DNA of 64,000 nt from Leucobacter sp. PH1c. GTDB lineage: Bacteria > Actinomycetota > Actinomycetes > Actinomycetales > Microbacteriaceae. Below, piece after piece: positions 50,382 to 60,425 of this stretch; the first letter of the stretch is position 1, and every line of letters starts with the position of its first letter. Location: positions 17,346-81,345 of the forward strand of contig NZ_AYMV01000027.1 in assembly GCF_000633415.1 (NCBI RefSeq), read 5' to 3'. Made by a program: the position numbers and the translations under genes. The notes beneath the pieces are model-generated. The model made no database searches, was not told where the DNA came from, and worked only from the letters and a program-made list of their open reading frames with translations.

Positions 50382-51737
50382 TTACTTTCCTTCGGTGGTG
50401 GGAACTGCGGTGGTGTCGAGCCGGGGGCGGAAGGATCCGGTGACCGGCGCGGTGTCAGAGTGCTGCGGCGCGAAGAACACGCCGAAGAGGGCGATGATCG
50501 AGAGCGCGCCGTAGAACGCGATGACCGACCAGAAGTTGCCGGTCGCGGTGAGGAGCGCCGTGGCGATCGCGGGCGACAGGCCGCCCCAGACCGCCGCGCC
50601 GACGCCGTAGGAGAGCGACATCGAGGTGTAGCGCGCCTGCGGGCGGAACATCTGCGTCATGATCGTCGACAGCGGGGCCCAGGCGCCGCTGAGCGCGAGG
50701 CGGACCACGGAGACGAAGAGGTAGATCATCGCGACGTTGTGATCCTCGATGAAGAGGACGAGCGGCACGACCGCGGCGAACGAGAGGACGATGCCGAGGT
50801 TCATGACCCACTTGCCGCCGATCTTGTCACCGAGGAGCGCGAGCGGGAGCGTCACGATCGCCTCGACGAGCGCCGCGATCGTCATCGCGCCGAGAATGAT
50901 GTCGGGCGACAGGCCCACCTCGGGGCTCGTGGCATAGCTCTGCACGAAGGTCGTGGCGAGCACGTAGCCGCCGGAGGAGATCGCGACAATGCAGAAGCCG
51001 AGCAGGATCGGCCACCAGTTGTTCTTGAGCGCGAAGAGCAGCGGCGTCGACTGCTGCTGGCCGCCCACCTTCTCCTCGAACACGGGGGTCTCCTCGACCC
51101 GGTAGCGCACCCACAGGCCCACGAAGATCAGCACGATGCTGAAGAGGAAGGGCAGGCGCCAGCCCCAGGTGTAGAGCACGTCGTCACCCATGAGGGCGAG
51201 GATCCAGAACGCGCCGGAGGACATGAGCGCGCCCAGCGGGTTGCCGATCTGCGTGAAGCCGCCGTAGAAGTTCTTGAACTTCGCGGGAGCGCTCTCGACG
51301 GACATGAGGCTCGCCCCGCCCCACTCGCCGCCGACGGCGAGGCCCTGCGCGACCCGGAGCACGATGAGCAGGATCGGTCCCATGATGCCGATCGTGTTGT
51401 AGTCCGGCAGCACGCCCACGAGGGTGGTGGCCACGCCCATGAGCAGCAGCGTGATCGTCAGCGCCGGCTTCCGGCCGATCTTGTCGCCGATGTGGCCAAA
51501 GATGATGCCGCCGAGAGGACGAGCGAAGAACGCGACCGCGTAGGTGCCGAAGGAGGCGAGCGTCGCGAGGCCGCGGTCCAGCTCGGGGAAGAAGACGACG
51601 GGGAAGACGATCGCCGCTGCCGTCGCGTAGACGTAGAAGTCGTACCACTCGATGGTGGTGCCGACCATGGCGGCGAAGCCGGATCGGAGCGCGCGCCGGT
51701 GCGTGAATACCGGCGCGCTGGCTGTGGACGAGGACAT
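50382..51737 (-). CDS. MFS transporter of the MHS (ProP/ShiA-like) family, paralogue 1
   Basis: 451 aa with twelve helices. TIEWYDFYVYATAAAIVF, RPLGGIIFGHIGDKIGRK, RVAQGLAVGGEWGGA and PARYTSMSLSYGVG (second half) are typical of the metabolite:H+ symporter subfamily. It should import the organic acid or amide used by the operon. ATG 51737 has AAGGGAG. It is the first gene of the operon. Confidence 0.9.
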   Translation of the reverse strand: MSSSTASAPVFTHRRALRSGFAAMVGTTIEWYDFYVYATAAAIVFPVVFFPELDRGLATLASFGTYAVAFFARPLGGIIFGHIGDKIGRKPALTITLLLMGVATTLVGVLPDYNTIGIMGPILLIVLRVAQGLAVGGEWGGASLMSVESAPAKFKNFYGGFTQIGNPLGALMSSGAFWILALMGDDVLYTWGWRLPFLFSIVLIFVGLWVRYRVEETPVFEEKVGGQQQSTPLLFALKNNWWPILLGFCIVAISSGGYVLATTFVQSYATSPEVGLSPDIILGAMTIAALVEAIVTLPLALLGDKIGGKWVMNLGIVLSFAAVVPLVLFIEDHNVAMIYLFVSVVRLALSGAWAPLSTIMTQMFRPQARYTSMSLSYGVGAAVWGGLSPAIATALLTATGNFWSVIAFYGALSIIALFGVFFAPQHSDTAPVTGSFRPRLDTTAVPTTEGK

Positions 51738-51831
51738 GCAAAGCTCCCTTGCTCGACGAATGGCGCAGCGATCGTGCCGCGGCGCGTATCCACGACTGTA
51801 CGACCGATTCGGCACGCCTGCGCCCGCGGAA

Positions 51832-51859
51832 CGTCCGCGAACTCGCCGTTTTGCGGACG
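51832..51859. promoter_or_regulatory. candidate regulator site in the MHS-lrp divergent region
   Basis: CGTCCGC (51832-51838) and GCGGACG (51853-51859) form a 7-bp inverted repeat with a 14-bp spacer, between the divergent transporter operon and the Lrp gene. It is a possible Lrp site. The rest of the 276-bp gap shows no gene. Confidence 0.45.
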
Positions 51860-52013
51860 AAATGCATGGGAACGGCGGGATATGAGCGATCTTCGAGCTG
51901 GATCAACCGCCGAGCGCACATGTTCTGCGCACGCAGCGCCGCATTCGCGCGTATCCTGGGCACGACGCCCCGGCGCGCCCGCATCGACGCGGCCGACACG
52001 AAAGGATGGCGGC

Positions 52014-52997
52014 ATGACGCAGCCCACCGCCCCGCGGCGCCCGAGCGCCCGCGAGCACGGCCTCGACGCGCTCGACACCGCGCTCATCCGCGCGCTGCAG
52101 GAGGACGGCCGCGCCTCCATCCACGATCTCGCCGCGACGCTCGGGGTCTCCCGGGACGCTGCCTCGCATCGTCTCCGCCGGCTCATCGAGCAGGAGGGCG
52201 TGCGCGTCGTCGCGGCGCTCGACCCGCACTTCGCCGGCCACCACGTCCTCACTCACGCGGCCGTCGGCGTCGACGGCCCGCTCCGTCCCGTCGCCGAGCG
52301 GATCGCGGCGCTCCCGAACAGCGTGTTCGTCTCGCTCACGAGCGGCAGCTTGCCGCTCGTCTTCGAGTCACGCCACCGCGACTCTGCCGAACTGCACGAG
52401 GTCCTCGACGAGGTGCGGGCGATCCCCGGGGTCCGTGCGCTGCTCGTCACCACCTACGTCGACGTGCTGAGCGGCTTCTTCGTGGCGGATCGCCGCAGCC
52501 CCACCTCGATCGACGCGCTCGACACGGAGGTGATCCGGCTCCTCCAGCGCGACGGCAGGATGAGCTTCCGCGCCCTCGGCGACGCGGTGCATCTCTCCCC
52601 CTCATCGGTCCGCGCGCGCGTGCACCGCCTCGTCGACGCCGGCGTGATCCGCATCTCCGCGATCACCTCGGGACAGCTCACCCGCTCGCGCATCGCCATC
52701 GGGCTCGGCATCACCGCCCGCGGCGACGCGGCGCCGATCCGGGAGCTGCTGCTGCGCTCCCCCGACGTCGACTTCGCGGCGCGCACGCACGGGCGCTACG
52801 ACTACGTCGCGACGCTCGAAGGCCCCTCCGCGGCGCACCTCCTGCGCGCCATCGAGGAGCTGCGGGCGCTCCCGAGCGTCAGCGCGGTCGAGTCCTGGGC
52901 GCACTACGACGTGGTCAAGGAGAACTACGAGCGCGCGATCGAGCGCGCCGTGGGCGGCAACGGCGGCTGGCGCGCGGCGGGCCCGCTCGGCGCTTAG
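52014..52997 (+). CDS. Lrp/AsnC family regulator with two HTH-RAM units
   Basis: 327 aa. First HTH at about residues 18-60 (LDTALIRALQEDGRASIHDLA, SRDAASHRLRRL), its RAM-like domain at about 75-145, a second HTH at about 168-212 (LDTEVIRLLQRDGRMSFRALG, SPSSVRARVHRL) and a second RAM domain at about 225-305. The doubled Lrp form is known in actinobacteria. It is divergent from the catabolic operon and likely controls it, responding to an amino-acid-like compound (inference). AAAGGA precedes ATG 52014. Confidence 0.88.
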   Translation: MTQPTAPRRPSAREHGLDALDTALIRALQEDGRASIHDLAATLGVSRDAASHRLRRLIEQEGVRVVAALDPHFAGHHVLTHAAVGVDGPLRPVAERIAALPNSVFVSLTSGSLPLVFESRHRDSAELHEVLDEVRAIPGVRALLVTTYVDVLSGFFVADRRSPTSIDALDTEVIRLLQRDGRMSFRALGDAVHLSPSSVRARVHRLVDAGVIRISAITSGQLTRSRIAIGLGITARGDAAPIRELLLRSPDVDFAARTHGRYDYVATLEGPSAAHLLRAIEELRALPSVSAVESWAHYDVVKENYERAIERAVGGNGGWRAAGPLGA

Positions 52998-53278
52998 CCG
53001 CCGAGCGCGCGCTGCACGCGACTCAGGGAGATGTTCTCGTGCACGAGCACGCCCGAGCTGGTGCGCTGCTCGAAGTGATAGCCCATCTTGCCCTGCGAAA
53101 GCATGCCGATCAGATACGGATCATCGGAGTTCCACATGATCCAGGTGTTCTGACCGGCGGCGTTCTGGCCGAGGAAGGTGATCTCGATTTCACGGTTCCC
53201 GATGCGCTGCACGCTGGGTGCGAGCACGTCGTTGGAGAGGGCGACACCGCCGGCCCCTGCATGCTGCATCTCACTCAT
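52994..53278 (-). CDS. hypothetical protein
   Basis: 94 aa, not recognised. It is soluble, with beta-rich sequence (IGNREIEITFLGQN; QNTWIMWNSDDPYLIGML; YHFEQRTSSGVLVHENISLSRV). The 3' end overlaps the lrp stop by 4 bp. Its upstream neighbour is the M18 aminopeptidase, on the same strand but 55 bp away on the 3' side of this reading direction. Confidence 0.6.
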   Translation of the reverse strand: MSEMQHAGAGGVALSNDVLAPSVQRIGNREIEITFLGQNAAGQNTWIMWNSDDPYLIGMLSQGKMGYHFEQRTSSGVLVHENISLSRVQRALGG

Positions 53279-53333
53279 GTGATGATCCTAGCGAACCAAT
53301 CTCAGAAGGGGACAGGGATCGCCGGGGAAGCAC

Positions 53334-54662
53334 TCAGGCTCCGGCGAAGAACGCGCCCGTCGCACGGGCGAGACCGTGCAGATCGGCCACGTGCGCGAGC
53401 TCGCGCGCGGAGTGCATGGAGAGCAGCGGCACCCCCACGTCGACGGTGCGGATCCCGAGCCGCGTCGCGGTGATCGGGCCGATCGTCGATCCGCAGGGGA
53501 CCGTGTTGTTCGACACGAACTCCTGCGTGGGCACCTCGGCTGCGGCGCACGCACGCGCCCAGAGCGCCGCACCGTGCGCGTCGCTGGCGTAGCGCTGGTT
53601 CGCGTTCACCTTGAGCATCGGCCCGTTGCCCGCGAGCGGCCGCACGTTCGGATCGTGCTTCTCCGGGTAGTTCGGGTGCACCGAGTGCCCGGCGTCGGCC
53701 GAGACGCACCAGGAGGCGGCGAGCGCACGCGCAGCGTCCTCCGTCGTCGCGCCGAGGCCCGCCCGCAGGCGCTCGAGCACGTCCGCGAGGAAGGGGCCCG
53801 CGGCACCCGAGCGGGTCTCCGAGCCGAGCTCCTCGTGATCGAAGGCCGCGAGCATCGCGATCGTGCCCGGCGCGGGCTCGGTCTCGAGCAGCGCCACGAG
53901 CCCCGCGAACGTCGAGCTCAGGTTGTCGAGGCGAGGCGAGGCGAAGAACTCCGCGCTCGCGCCGATCCGCTGCGGCGGCTGCGTGTCGACGAGGCGCACG
54001 TCGGTCCCGGCGAGATCCCCGGGCTGGAACGGCGCGGCGGCGACCCCCGCGTCGTTCGCCGCCGTCGCGGCCGCGTCGGCGAGGAGGCCCGCGACGGTCA
54101 CGCCCTCGGCGCTGCCCCCCACCGCGAGCACCGGCTGCGTGTGCCGCTGCCGGTTGAGCGTGAGGCCCGAGTTCGCCTCGCGATCGAGGTGGATCGCAAG
54201 CTGCGGGATCCGCGCGACGGGCCCCGTGCACACGAGGTGCTCCGCGCCGTCGCGGTCGATCACTCGGCCAGCGATCGCCAGGTCCCGATCGAGCCACGAG
54301 TTGAGGAGCGGCCCGCCGTAGACCTCGACCCCGGCCTGCGCCCAGCCGTCCGCCCGGAAGTCCGGGTGGGGCTTCAGGACGAAGCCCGGGGAGTCGGTGT
54401 GCACGCCGAGCACCCGCACGGGGCTCGTCTCCGCGACCTCGGAACCGGCCCGCCACGCGATCACCGCGCCGTCGCGCACGACGAAGCCGCGCCCGCCCGC
54501 AGCGAGCGGGGCCCAGGGGTCCCGCTCGTCGTGCGCGGCGAAGCCCGCGTCGCCGAGGAGCTCCGCGATCCGCCCCGCCGCGTGGTACGAGGTGGGGGCG
54601 GCGCTCACGAAGCTCGCGAAATCGCTGATGTACGCGTCGAGATCGCGCAGCAGGCCGGTCAT
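53334..54662 (-). CDS. M18 family aminopeptidase
   Basis: 442 aa. Zinc and catalytic residues lie in GVHTDSPGFVLKP (about residues 90-102), AFDHEELGSETRSGAAG (about residues 288-304), SADAGHSVHPNYPEKHDP and LSMHSARELAHVAD. M18 enzymes (aspartyl/ApeB-like) release N-terminal acidic or other residues from peptides in the cytoplasm. It is followed on the same strand after 4 bp by pepA-like, which lies upstream, so both may be cotranscribed. Confidence 0.92.
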   Translation of the reverse strand: MTGLLRDLDAYISDFASFVSAAPTSYHAAGRIAELLGDAGFAAHDERDPWAPLAAGGRGFVVRDGAVIAWRAGSEVAETSPVRVLGVHTDSPGFVLKPHPDFRADGWAQAGVEVYGGPLLNSWLDRDLAIAGRVIDRDGAEHLVCTGPVARIPQLAIHLDREANSGLTLNRQRHTQPVLAVGGSAEGVTVAGLLADAAATAANDAGVAAAPFQPGDLAGTDVRLVDTQPPQRIGASAEFFASPRLDNLSSTFAGLVALLETEPAPGTIAMLAAFDHEELGSETRSGAAGPFLADVLERLRAGLGATTEDAARALAASWCVSADAGHSVHPNYPEKHDPNVRPLAGNGPMLKVNANQRYASDAHGAALWARACAAAEVPTQEFVSNNTVPCGSTIGPITATRLGIRTVDVGVPLLSMHSARELAHVADLHGLARATGAFFAGA

Positions 54663-54666
54663 GCAC

Positions 54667-56211
54667 TTACGCCTTCGCCTCGTCGTCCGCGCGCTGCGGC
54701 GCGGCGAAGTCGTCGGCGAACTGCGCGAGCAGACGCGCGCCGAAGCCCGTCGAGCCGGTCGAGCGCCACAGGTCGTCGCGCTCCGCCTCCATGGTGGGCG
54801 CGATGTCGAGGTGGCCCCAGGGCAGGCCGTCGACGAACTCGTTGAGGAACAGTGCCGCGAGGATCGCCCCGCCGTAGGGCCCGCCGATGTTCGACAGATC
54901 GGCCACGTTCGACTTGAGCTGGTCGCGGTAGCGGTGATCGAGGGGCAGCTGCCAGACCCGCTCGTCGGTCGCCGCTGCGGCGGCCGCGAGCTGCGCCGCG
55001 ACGTCGTCGTTGTTCGCGAGGGTCGCGGCGGTGCCGAGCCCGAGCGCCGCCATGGCGTTGCCTGTGAGGGTCGCGATGTCGACGATCGCGTCGGGGCGGC
55101 GCTCCTCCTCGGTCGCGAGCACGAGGCCGTCGGCCATGACGAGGCGACCCTCGGCGTCGCTGTTCTTCACCTCGACGGTCTTCCCGCCGCGCATGGTGAG
55201 CACATCGCCGATCTTCGTCGCGGTGCCCGACAGCATGTTGTCGGTGCACATGAGCCAGCCAGTCACGACCGACTGCACACGGAGCTCGCGCAGCGCGAGC
55301 ATGGCGGCGAACACCGATCCGGCGCCCATCATGTCGAGCTTCATGCTGCCCATCGAGTTGGCCGGCTTCAGGCTGATCCCGCCCGAGTCGAACATGATGC
55401 CCTTGCCCACGAGCGCGAGGTGCGGGGTCGCGTCCGTCGCACCCTCGGGGGTGTAGCGGAGCTTGATCATGCGCGGCTCGTCGGTGCTGCCCGCGTTCAC
55501 GCCGAGCAGGCCGCCGGTGCCGAGCGCGACGAGCGCGTCTCGGTCGAAGATCTCCACCTCGAGGCCGTGCTCGGGGCCGAGCTGCGCGGCGAGATCCGCG
55601 AACTTCTCCGCAGTGAGGTGGCGGGGCGGGGTGTTGCCGAGGTCGCGCGAGATCGCGGCGGCGCGGGCGAGCACGACGGCGCGGTCGACGCCCTCCTGCG
55701 CAGCGGCGCGATCGTCGGAGGAGACGCCGAGCGTGAGCGCGGTGAGCGCGACGTGCTTCGACTCGCCCTTCAGGCTCTCGAAGCGGTAGCGCGCGAGGAG
55801 GGCGCCCTCGGTCGCGGCGAGCGCGGCGTCGCGCGCGGAGAGGGACTCCGACACGAGGCCGGTCAGGTCGATCGCGAGCTCCGCGGTCTCGCGCGCGGCA
55901 CGGGTGAAGGCGGCGACGGCGTCGCGCAGCTCCGCGCTCGTGGCGAGGCCGGCGCCCGTGCCGACGAGCACGCGCAGCTGCGCGCCCGGCAGGACGAGGG
56001 TCTGGTTCTTGGCCCCCGTGAAGCCGGCTGCGGCGAGCGCATCGCGGCTCTGCCCGGCGAGGCAGTCGCACGTGGGCAGCTCGCCCTCGGCGGCAACGAA
56101 GCAGGCGCGCGCCGGTGCGGCCTCGACCGCGGCGGTGTCGGCGACGCGCACGTCGACCGAGCTGTTCAGTGAGGGGACGGGATCGAAACTGGGATCAATC
56201 ACAACGGTCAT
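54667..56211 (-). CDS. leucyl aminopeptidase (M17)
   Basis: 514 aa. The N-terminal domain is followed by the M17 catalytic part with [16 protein letters not shown] (metal Lys and Asp), [14 protein letters not shown] and the signature [14 protein letters not shown] (about residues 345-358). The family cleaves N-terminal residues from peptides with two metal ions. It precedes the M18 gene by 4 bp. Confidence 0.93.
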   Translation of the reverse strand: MTVVIDPSFDPVPSLNSSVDVRVADTAAVEAAPARACFVAAEGELPTCDCLAGQSRDALAAAGFTGAKNQTLVLPGAQLRVLVGTGAGLATSAELRDAVAAFTRAARETAELAIDLTGLVSESLSARDAALAATEGALLARYRFESLKGESKHVALTALTLGVSSDDRAAAQEGVDRAVVLARAAAISRDLGNTPPRHLTAEKFADLAAQLGPEHGLEVEIFDRDALVALGTGGLLGVNAGSTDEPRMIKLRYTPEGATDATPHLALVGKGIMFDSGGISLKPANSMGSMKLDMMGAGSVFAAMLALRELRVQSVVTGWLMCTDNMLSGTATKIGDVLTMRGGKTVEVKNSDAEGRLVMADGLVLATEEERRPDAIVDIATLTGNAMAALGLGTAATLANNDDVAAQLAAAAAATDERVWQLPLDHRYRDQLKSNVADLSNIGGPYGGAILAALFLNEFVDGLPWGHLDIAPTMEAERDDLWRSTGSTGFGARLLAQFADDFAAPQRADDEAKA

Positions 56212-56304
56212 GCCTCCAGCCTATCCCCGCCCCGCGCTCCGCGGTCTCCGCGCTCGGTTCCCGAGATGGCCCCACTTCCCGTCTCGCCGTGCGCTCCCCC
56301 GCCC

Positions 56305-56384
56305 CCAATCTCTCGGAGAAATCTGGTTTCTCGGAGAAACGGAGGAGGGTACGTCCGAGGACTCAGATTTCTCCGAGGAATTGG
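56305..56384. repeat. palindromic repeat, copy 2
   Basis: Arms 56305-56325 and 56364-56384 match as inverted repeats at 19 of 21 positions. The word TCTCGGAGAAATCT and a second TCTCGGAGAAA (56329-56339) sit in the left half, TCCGAG and ATTTCTCCGAG in the right half, in the same order as the copy at 1424-1513. It lies in the 264-bp gap between two minus-strand genes, so here it is not between converging genes. Confidence 0.8.
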
Positions 56385-56421
56385 AGGGAGGACGACCCCC
56401 GGAAGTGGCCGACCGAACCGC

Positions 56422-56464
56422 CGGGAGCCCGCGCGACGCGAGCGAAGCGTCACGCGGGCTCCCG
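56422..56464 (-). terminator. terminator-like hairpin after the FtsX-like gene
   Basis: Perfect 12-bp arms (56422-56433 and 56453-56464) with an inner GACGC/GCGTC pair and a GAGCGAA loop. It lies 12 bp after the permease stop on the minus strand. Confidence 0.7.
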
Positions 56465-56475
56465 CCACCCCTCCC

Positions 56476-57870
56476 CTAGTCGATCGCGAGCGCCGCCACG
56501 GGCGAGACCCGGATGGCGCGGCGGGCGGGCGCCACGGCCGCGGTGATCGCGAGCGCGAAGCCGAACACCACTACGCCGGCGATGATCGGCCACGGGATCG
56601 ACGGCGGCGCGAAGCCCGCCTGCGAGCCGAGCAGCGACTGCGCGGCAACCCAGCCGTAGAAGACCCCGAGCAGCACGCCGAAGCCGAGCGCCGCGAGCGT
56701 CATCTGGCAGCTCTCCGTAATGACCATGCGGCGCACCTGCCCACCCGTGAAGCCGAGCGCGCGCAGCAGGCCGAGCTCGCGAGTGCGCTGGAGCACGCTG
56801 AGCGACAGCGTGTTCACCATGCCGACCGCGGCGATGATCGCGGAGAAGCCGACCAGCCCGGTGAAGACGGCCGTCGTGATCGCGAGCGTCTGCTCGAGCG
56901 CTGCGGCGAGCGCGGGATCGTTGTCGAACGCGATAAGCGTCATGTCGGCGTACGTTTCGAGCGCCACGGCAAACATGGTGACGAGCGTCACGCCGATGAC
57001 GAGCCCGATCGTGGCCCGCGAGCTCCGCTCGGGGAAGCGCACGGCGTTCGCCGCGGCGAGCCGCCCGGTCGGACCGCCGCCGAACACGGCGCCCGTGAGC
57101 CGCAGGATGGGCGGCATGATCACGTGCGCGCCGAGCGCGATCCCGGTGAAGGAGAGCAGTCCGCCGCAGAAGGAGACGAACAGCGCGAGCGGGGTCATCA
57201 TGCTGAGGATCAGGCCGAGCGCGATGAGCACGCTGCCGAGGAGCACGAGGATGATCGCCCACACCGTGCGGCCGGTGCGGCCGCGGGCGGCCTCCGGGCG
57301 CAGTTCGACGGCGGCGCCCGTTGCGGCGATCGGCGACACCGCTCCGACGCGACGGGATCCCGCCCAGGCCGCGGCCCAGGTGGTGAGCGCAACGATGACG
57401 ATCGCGCCGAGCGCGAGCGGATCGAAGAGCGGGTAGTCGCGCCCCTCGGGGAGCCAGCCGAGGCCCGGGCCGAGCTTCACGGCCGCGACGACGAGGCCCT
57501 CGGCGAGCACCCAGCCGATCACGGAACCGAGCGCGCCCATCGCGAGCCCCTCGGCGGCGACGCGACCGCGCACGGCGCGCGAGCTCGCCCCGACGAGGCG
57601 GAGCAGCGCGATCGTGCGCGTGCGCCCGGCGATGATCGTGGCGAACGTGTTCGCGGTGACGATCGCGCCCACGTAGAGCGCGATGATGATGAACACCGTC
57701 GACACCATGAGCAGCACCATGCGGAAGGTGCCGGACTCCTCGATCAGCGCGGGATCGAGTGCGGCCCCCATCACCCCCGTGAAGAGGATCAACGTCGCGG
57801 CGAAGAACGAGCTCAGCGCCGCGACGACGACCGTCGCGCCGTGCTCGCGGATCCCGGCCCCGGTCTTCAT
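56476..57870 (-). CDS. FtsX-like permease of an ABC transporter
   Basis: 464 aa. Two FtsX units are recognisable: helices at about residues 15-35, 50-75 and 105-130, then 275-305, 330-360 and 400-425. [20 protein letters not shown] and [20 protein letters not shown] are the two cytoplasmic coupling motifs. The extracellular parts are short compared with the 800-aa actinobacterial forms. It overlaps the ATPase gene by 4 bp. Confidence 0.85.
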   Translation of the reverse strand: MKTGAGIREHGATVVVAALSSFFAATLILFTGVMGAALDPALIEESGTFRMVLLMVSTVFIIIALYVGAIVTANTFATIIAGRTRTIALLRLVGASSRAVRGRVAAEGLAMGALGSVIGWVLAEGLVVAAVKLGPGLGWLPEGRDYPLFDPLALGAIVIVALTTWAAAWAGSRRVGAVSPIAATGAAVELRPEAARGRTGRTVWAIILVLLGSVLIALGLILSMMTPLALFVSFCGGLLSFTGIALGAHVIMPPILRLTGAVFGGGPTGRLAAANAVRFPERSSRATIGLVIGVTLVTMFAVALETYADMTLIAFDNDPALAAALEQTLAITTAVFTGLVGFSAIIAAVGMVNTLSLSVLQRTRELGLLRALGFTGGQVRRMVITESCQMTLAALGFGVLLGVFYGWVAAQSLLGSQAGFAPPSIPWPIIAGVVVFGFALAITAAVAPARRAIRVSPVAALAID

Positions 57871-58631
57871 GACGCGACCGCCTCGAGGCCGAGCATGGTC
57901 TCGGAGATCTGCTCAGGGGTCATAGCGCCGCGGTCGGAGACGATGCGCCCGTCGGCGAGGAAGAGGATCCGGTCCGCATGGCTCGCGGCGATCGGATCGT
58001 GCGTCACCATCGCGATGCTCTGCCCCTGCTCGACCACGGCGGCGCGGAGGAGGCCGAGCACCTCACGCCCGGTGCGGGAGTCGAGCGCGCCGGTGGGCTC
58101 GTCGGCGAAGATCACGTCGGGCTGCGTGGCGAGCGCGCGGGCGATCGCCACGCGCTGCTGCTGACCGCCCGAGAGCTCGTGCGGGCGGTGCGAGGTGCGG
58201 CCCGCGAGGCCGAGGGCCTGCACGAGCGCGTCGATCCGCTCCCGATCCGCGGCGGGAACGCCGCGCCCGTCGAGCTCGAACGGGAGTCGGAGGTTGCCCA
58301 TCACGTCGAGCGTGGGCACGAGGTTGAAGGCCTGGAACACGAAGCCGATCCGGCGCCGGCGGAGCCGCGTGAGCTCCGCGTCCCCGAGGTGGGTGATCTC
58401 GTCGTCGCCGAGCCAGACGCGCCCCTCCGTGGGGGTGTCAAGGCCGGCCATTACGTGCATGAGGGTCGACTTGCCGGATCCCGACGGACCCATGATCGCG
58501 GTGAATTGCCCGCGGCGGATGCCGATCGAGACGTCGTTCAGTGCGGTGACCCGGTGGTCGCCGGTGCCGTAGTGCTTGCTGAGGTTCGCGACGCGCGCGA
58601 CGAGGCCCATATCGCTCGGTTGAATGTCCAT
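57867..58631 (-). CDS. ABC transporter ATP-binding protein (MacB/LolD-like)
   Basis: 254 aa. Walker [11 protein letters not shown] (about residues 47-56), Q-loop [14 protein letters not shown], signature [16 protein letters not shown], Walker [17 protein letters not shown] and H-loop [14 protein letters not shown] are all present. With the FtsX-like protein it forms a Type VII ABC transporter, probably for lipids, antibiotics or peptides. The substrate is unknown. Confidence 0.93.
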   Translation of the reverse strand: MDIQPSDMGLVARVANLSKHYGTGDHRVTALNDVSIGIRRGQFTAIMGPSGSGKSTLMHVMAGLDTPTEGRVWLGDDEITHLGDAELTRLRRRRIGFVFQAFNLVPTLDVMGNLRLPFELDGRGVPAADRERIDALVQALGLAGRTSHRPHELSGGQQQRVAIARALATQPDVIFADEPTGALDSRTGREVLGLLRAAVVEQGQSIAMVTHDPIAASHADRILFLADGRIVSDRGAMTPEQISETMLGLEAVAS

Positions 58632-58735
58632 GCTTCGACGCTACGAGCGGGAGCGCGCCGCGGGATCGCCCCCGGGTACCATCGCGGTCGTCCCCGGGTG
58701 CCGCCGCGGGAGGTGACGGTGCGCCCCGGTGTGGG

Positions 58736-58787
58736 CCCGGGGTGCCGGGGCCCCGGGGCCACGGGACACCGGCACCGGCACCCCGGG
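58736..58787. terminator. terminator-like hairpin after the second amidohydrolase
   Basis: Perfect 13-bp arms (58736-58748 and 58775-58787) with inner G/C self-complementarity, in the 201-bp gap 58632-58832. The surrounding sequence is a GC-rich low-complexity patch (CCGGCACC-type repeats). Confidence 0.6.
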
Positions 58788-58832
58788 GACCAGCACCGCG
58801 GGCCCCGCCACCGGCCCTGGCCCCGGCACCGC

Positions 58833-60425
58833 TCACTCGGCCGCGTACACCGCCTCCCCGCCCACGTAAGTCGCGACCGCCGAGACCTCGGCGAGCGTCT
58901 CGGGCGCGACCGCGCGCGGATCCCGGTCGAGCACGGCGAAATCGGCGAGGTACCCGGGTGCGAGGCGCCCCTTCACGTCGCCCTCGCCGGTCGCGGCCGC
59001 CGAGCCCGCCGTGTAGATGCCGAGCGCCTCCTCGACCGTGATCGCCTGGCTGCGGCCCACTGCGGCCCCGTCGTCGCCCGTGCGGGTCACCATCGACTGC
59101 ATCGCGGCGAAGGGCGAGAGCGGGCTCGCGGGGTGGTCGGTCGAGGCGCCCACCACCACGCCGGCATCGAGGAACGCCCGGTGTGCGAACATGCGCTCGG
59201 TGCGCTCGGGGCCGTACCAGCGCTCCAGCCGGCCGCCGTAGAAGCTCGCGTAGCGGGAGAACGGGGTGACCATGACGCCGAGGCGCGCGATCCGGGCGAT
59301 GATCTCCTCATCGACGATGCTGCAGTGCTCGATCCGGTGGCGCACGGGCGACGGGCGGCGCTCCTGCGCGGCCTCGTACGCGTCGAGCAGGCGGCGGATC
59401 GCGGTGTCGCCGTTCGCGTGAACCGTCAGTCGATTCCCGTCGTCGTGCACCCGGTCCACGAGCGCTATGAGGCCCTCGGGGGTCGAGAACTCCATGCCGT
59501 GGTCGTGGGTGCCGCAGAACGGCTCGGAGACGAGGCAGGTGCGCCCGCCGATCGCGCCGTCGACGAAGGCCTTGATCCCCGCGACCCGCAACCACTCGTC
59601 GCCGAAGCCCGTGCCCAGTCCGAGCGCGCGGAAGTCGTCGTAGCGCTCGGCCGCGAGGAGCATGTTCACCCGCAGCTGCCGCACCCCCGCGCGGCGCGCG
59701 GCGGTGTGCATCGCGAGCTGGCGCGGCCCAACGAAGGCGTCGCAGGTCGAGGTGATGCCGTAGCCGTTCCACTCCTCGGCCGTGCGGCGGTAGGCGTCGA
59801 GCAGGCGATCGGGGTCGGCGGCGGGGAGCGGCCGCAGCTCGTCCCCCTCGACGCTCACGTAGCGCCCGAGGAGCGCGCGCTCGTAGATGTGCCCGGTGAG
59901 GCGCCCTGCGGCGTCGCGCCCGTACGTTCCGCCGGGGATGTCGGGCTGGTCCTCCGCGATCGCGAGCGCGCGGAGCGCCGCCGTGTTCACGACGCCCCAG
60001 TGCCCCGAGACGTGGCGGATCAGCACGGGCGTCCCGGGGAGGGCCGCGTCGAGCACGTCGCGGTCGAGCGGTCCCGTGAGCGAGTCGTCGTAGCAGGACG
60101 CCAGGACCCACCCGGGCGAGGACGCGGCGAACTCGCGCACCCGGGCGATGAGCGCCGCCGCATCGGGGGCGAGCGGCGGGGAGACGTCGAGCTCCAGCCG
60201 TCCCTGCGCCGTGTCCGCGAAGTGGGCGTGCGCGTCGTTCAGCCCCGGGATGATCGTGCGCTCGCCGAAATCGACCACGGGGCTGCCGGGGAAGCGGTCG
60301 CGCAGCTCGGCGAAGGCGCCGGTCGCGCGCACCCGTCCCGCGGCGACGGCGATCGCCTCGGTGTCGGCCGCGCCGGGCGAGAAGATCCGCTGGGCGCGGA
60401 AGATCGTGGTACTGGTCTCATGCAT
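58833..60425 (-). CDS. YtcJ-like metal-dependent amidohydrolase (paralogue 2)
   Basis: 530 aa. IPGLNDAHAHFADT (metal-binding HxH, about residues 60-73), CDAFVGPRQ, VHANGDTAI, VRHRIEHCSI and GASTDHPASPLSP (final Asp) give the family. IKAFVDGAIGGRTC resembles the lid of the paralogue at 48703-50376. Substrate unknown. ATG 60425 has GGAGGGG, and its start overlaps the transporter gene end by 8 bp. Confidence 0.87.
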   Translation of the reverse strand: MHETSTTIFRAQRIFSPGAADTEAIAVAAGRVRATGAFAELRDRFPGSPVVDFGERTIIPGLNDAHAHFADTAQGRLELDVSPPLAPDAAALIARVREFAASSPGWVLASCYDDSLTGPLDRDVLDAALPGTPVLIRHVSGHWGVVNTAALRALAIAEDQPDIPGGTYGRDAAGRLTGHIYERALLGRYVSVEGDELRPLPAADPDRLLDAYRRTAEEWNGYGITSTCDAFVGPRQLAMHTAARRAGVRQLRVNMLLAAERYDDFRALGLGTGFGDEWLRVAGIKAFVDGAIGGRTCLVSEPFCGTHDHGMEFSTPEGLIALVDRVHDDGNRLTVHANGDTAIRRLLDAYEAAQERRPSPVRHRIEHCSIVDEEIIARIARLGVMVTPFSRYASFYGGRLERWYGPERTERMFAHRAFLDAGVVVGASTDHPASPLSPFAAMQSMVTRTGDDGAAVGRSQAITVEEALGIYTAGSAAATGEGDVKGRLAPGYLADFAVLDRDPRAVAPETLAEVSAVATYVGGEAVYAAE

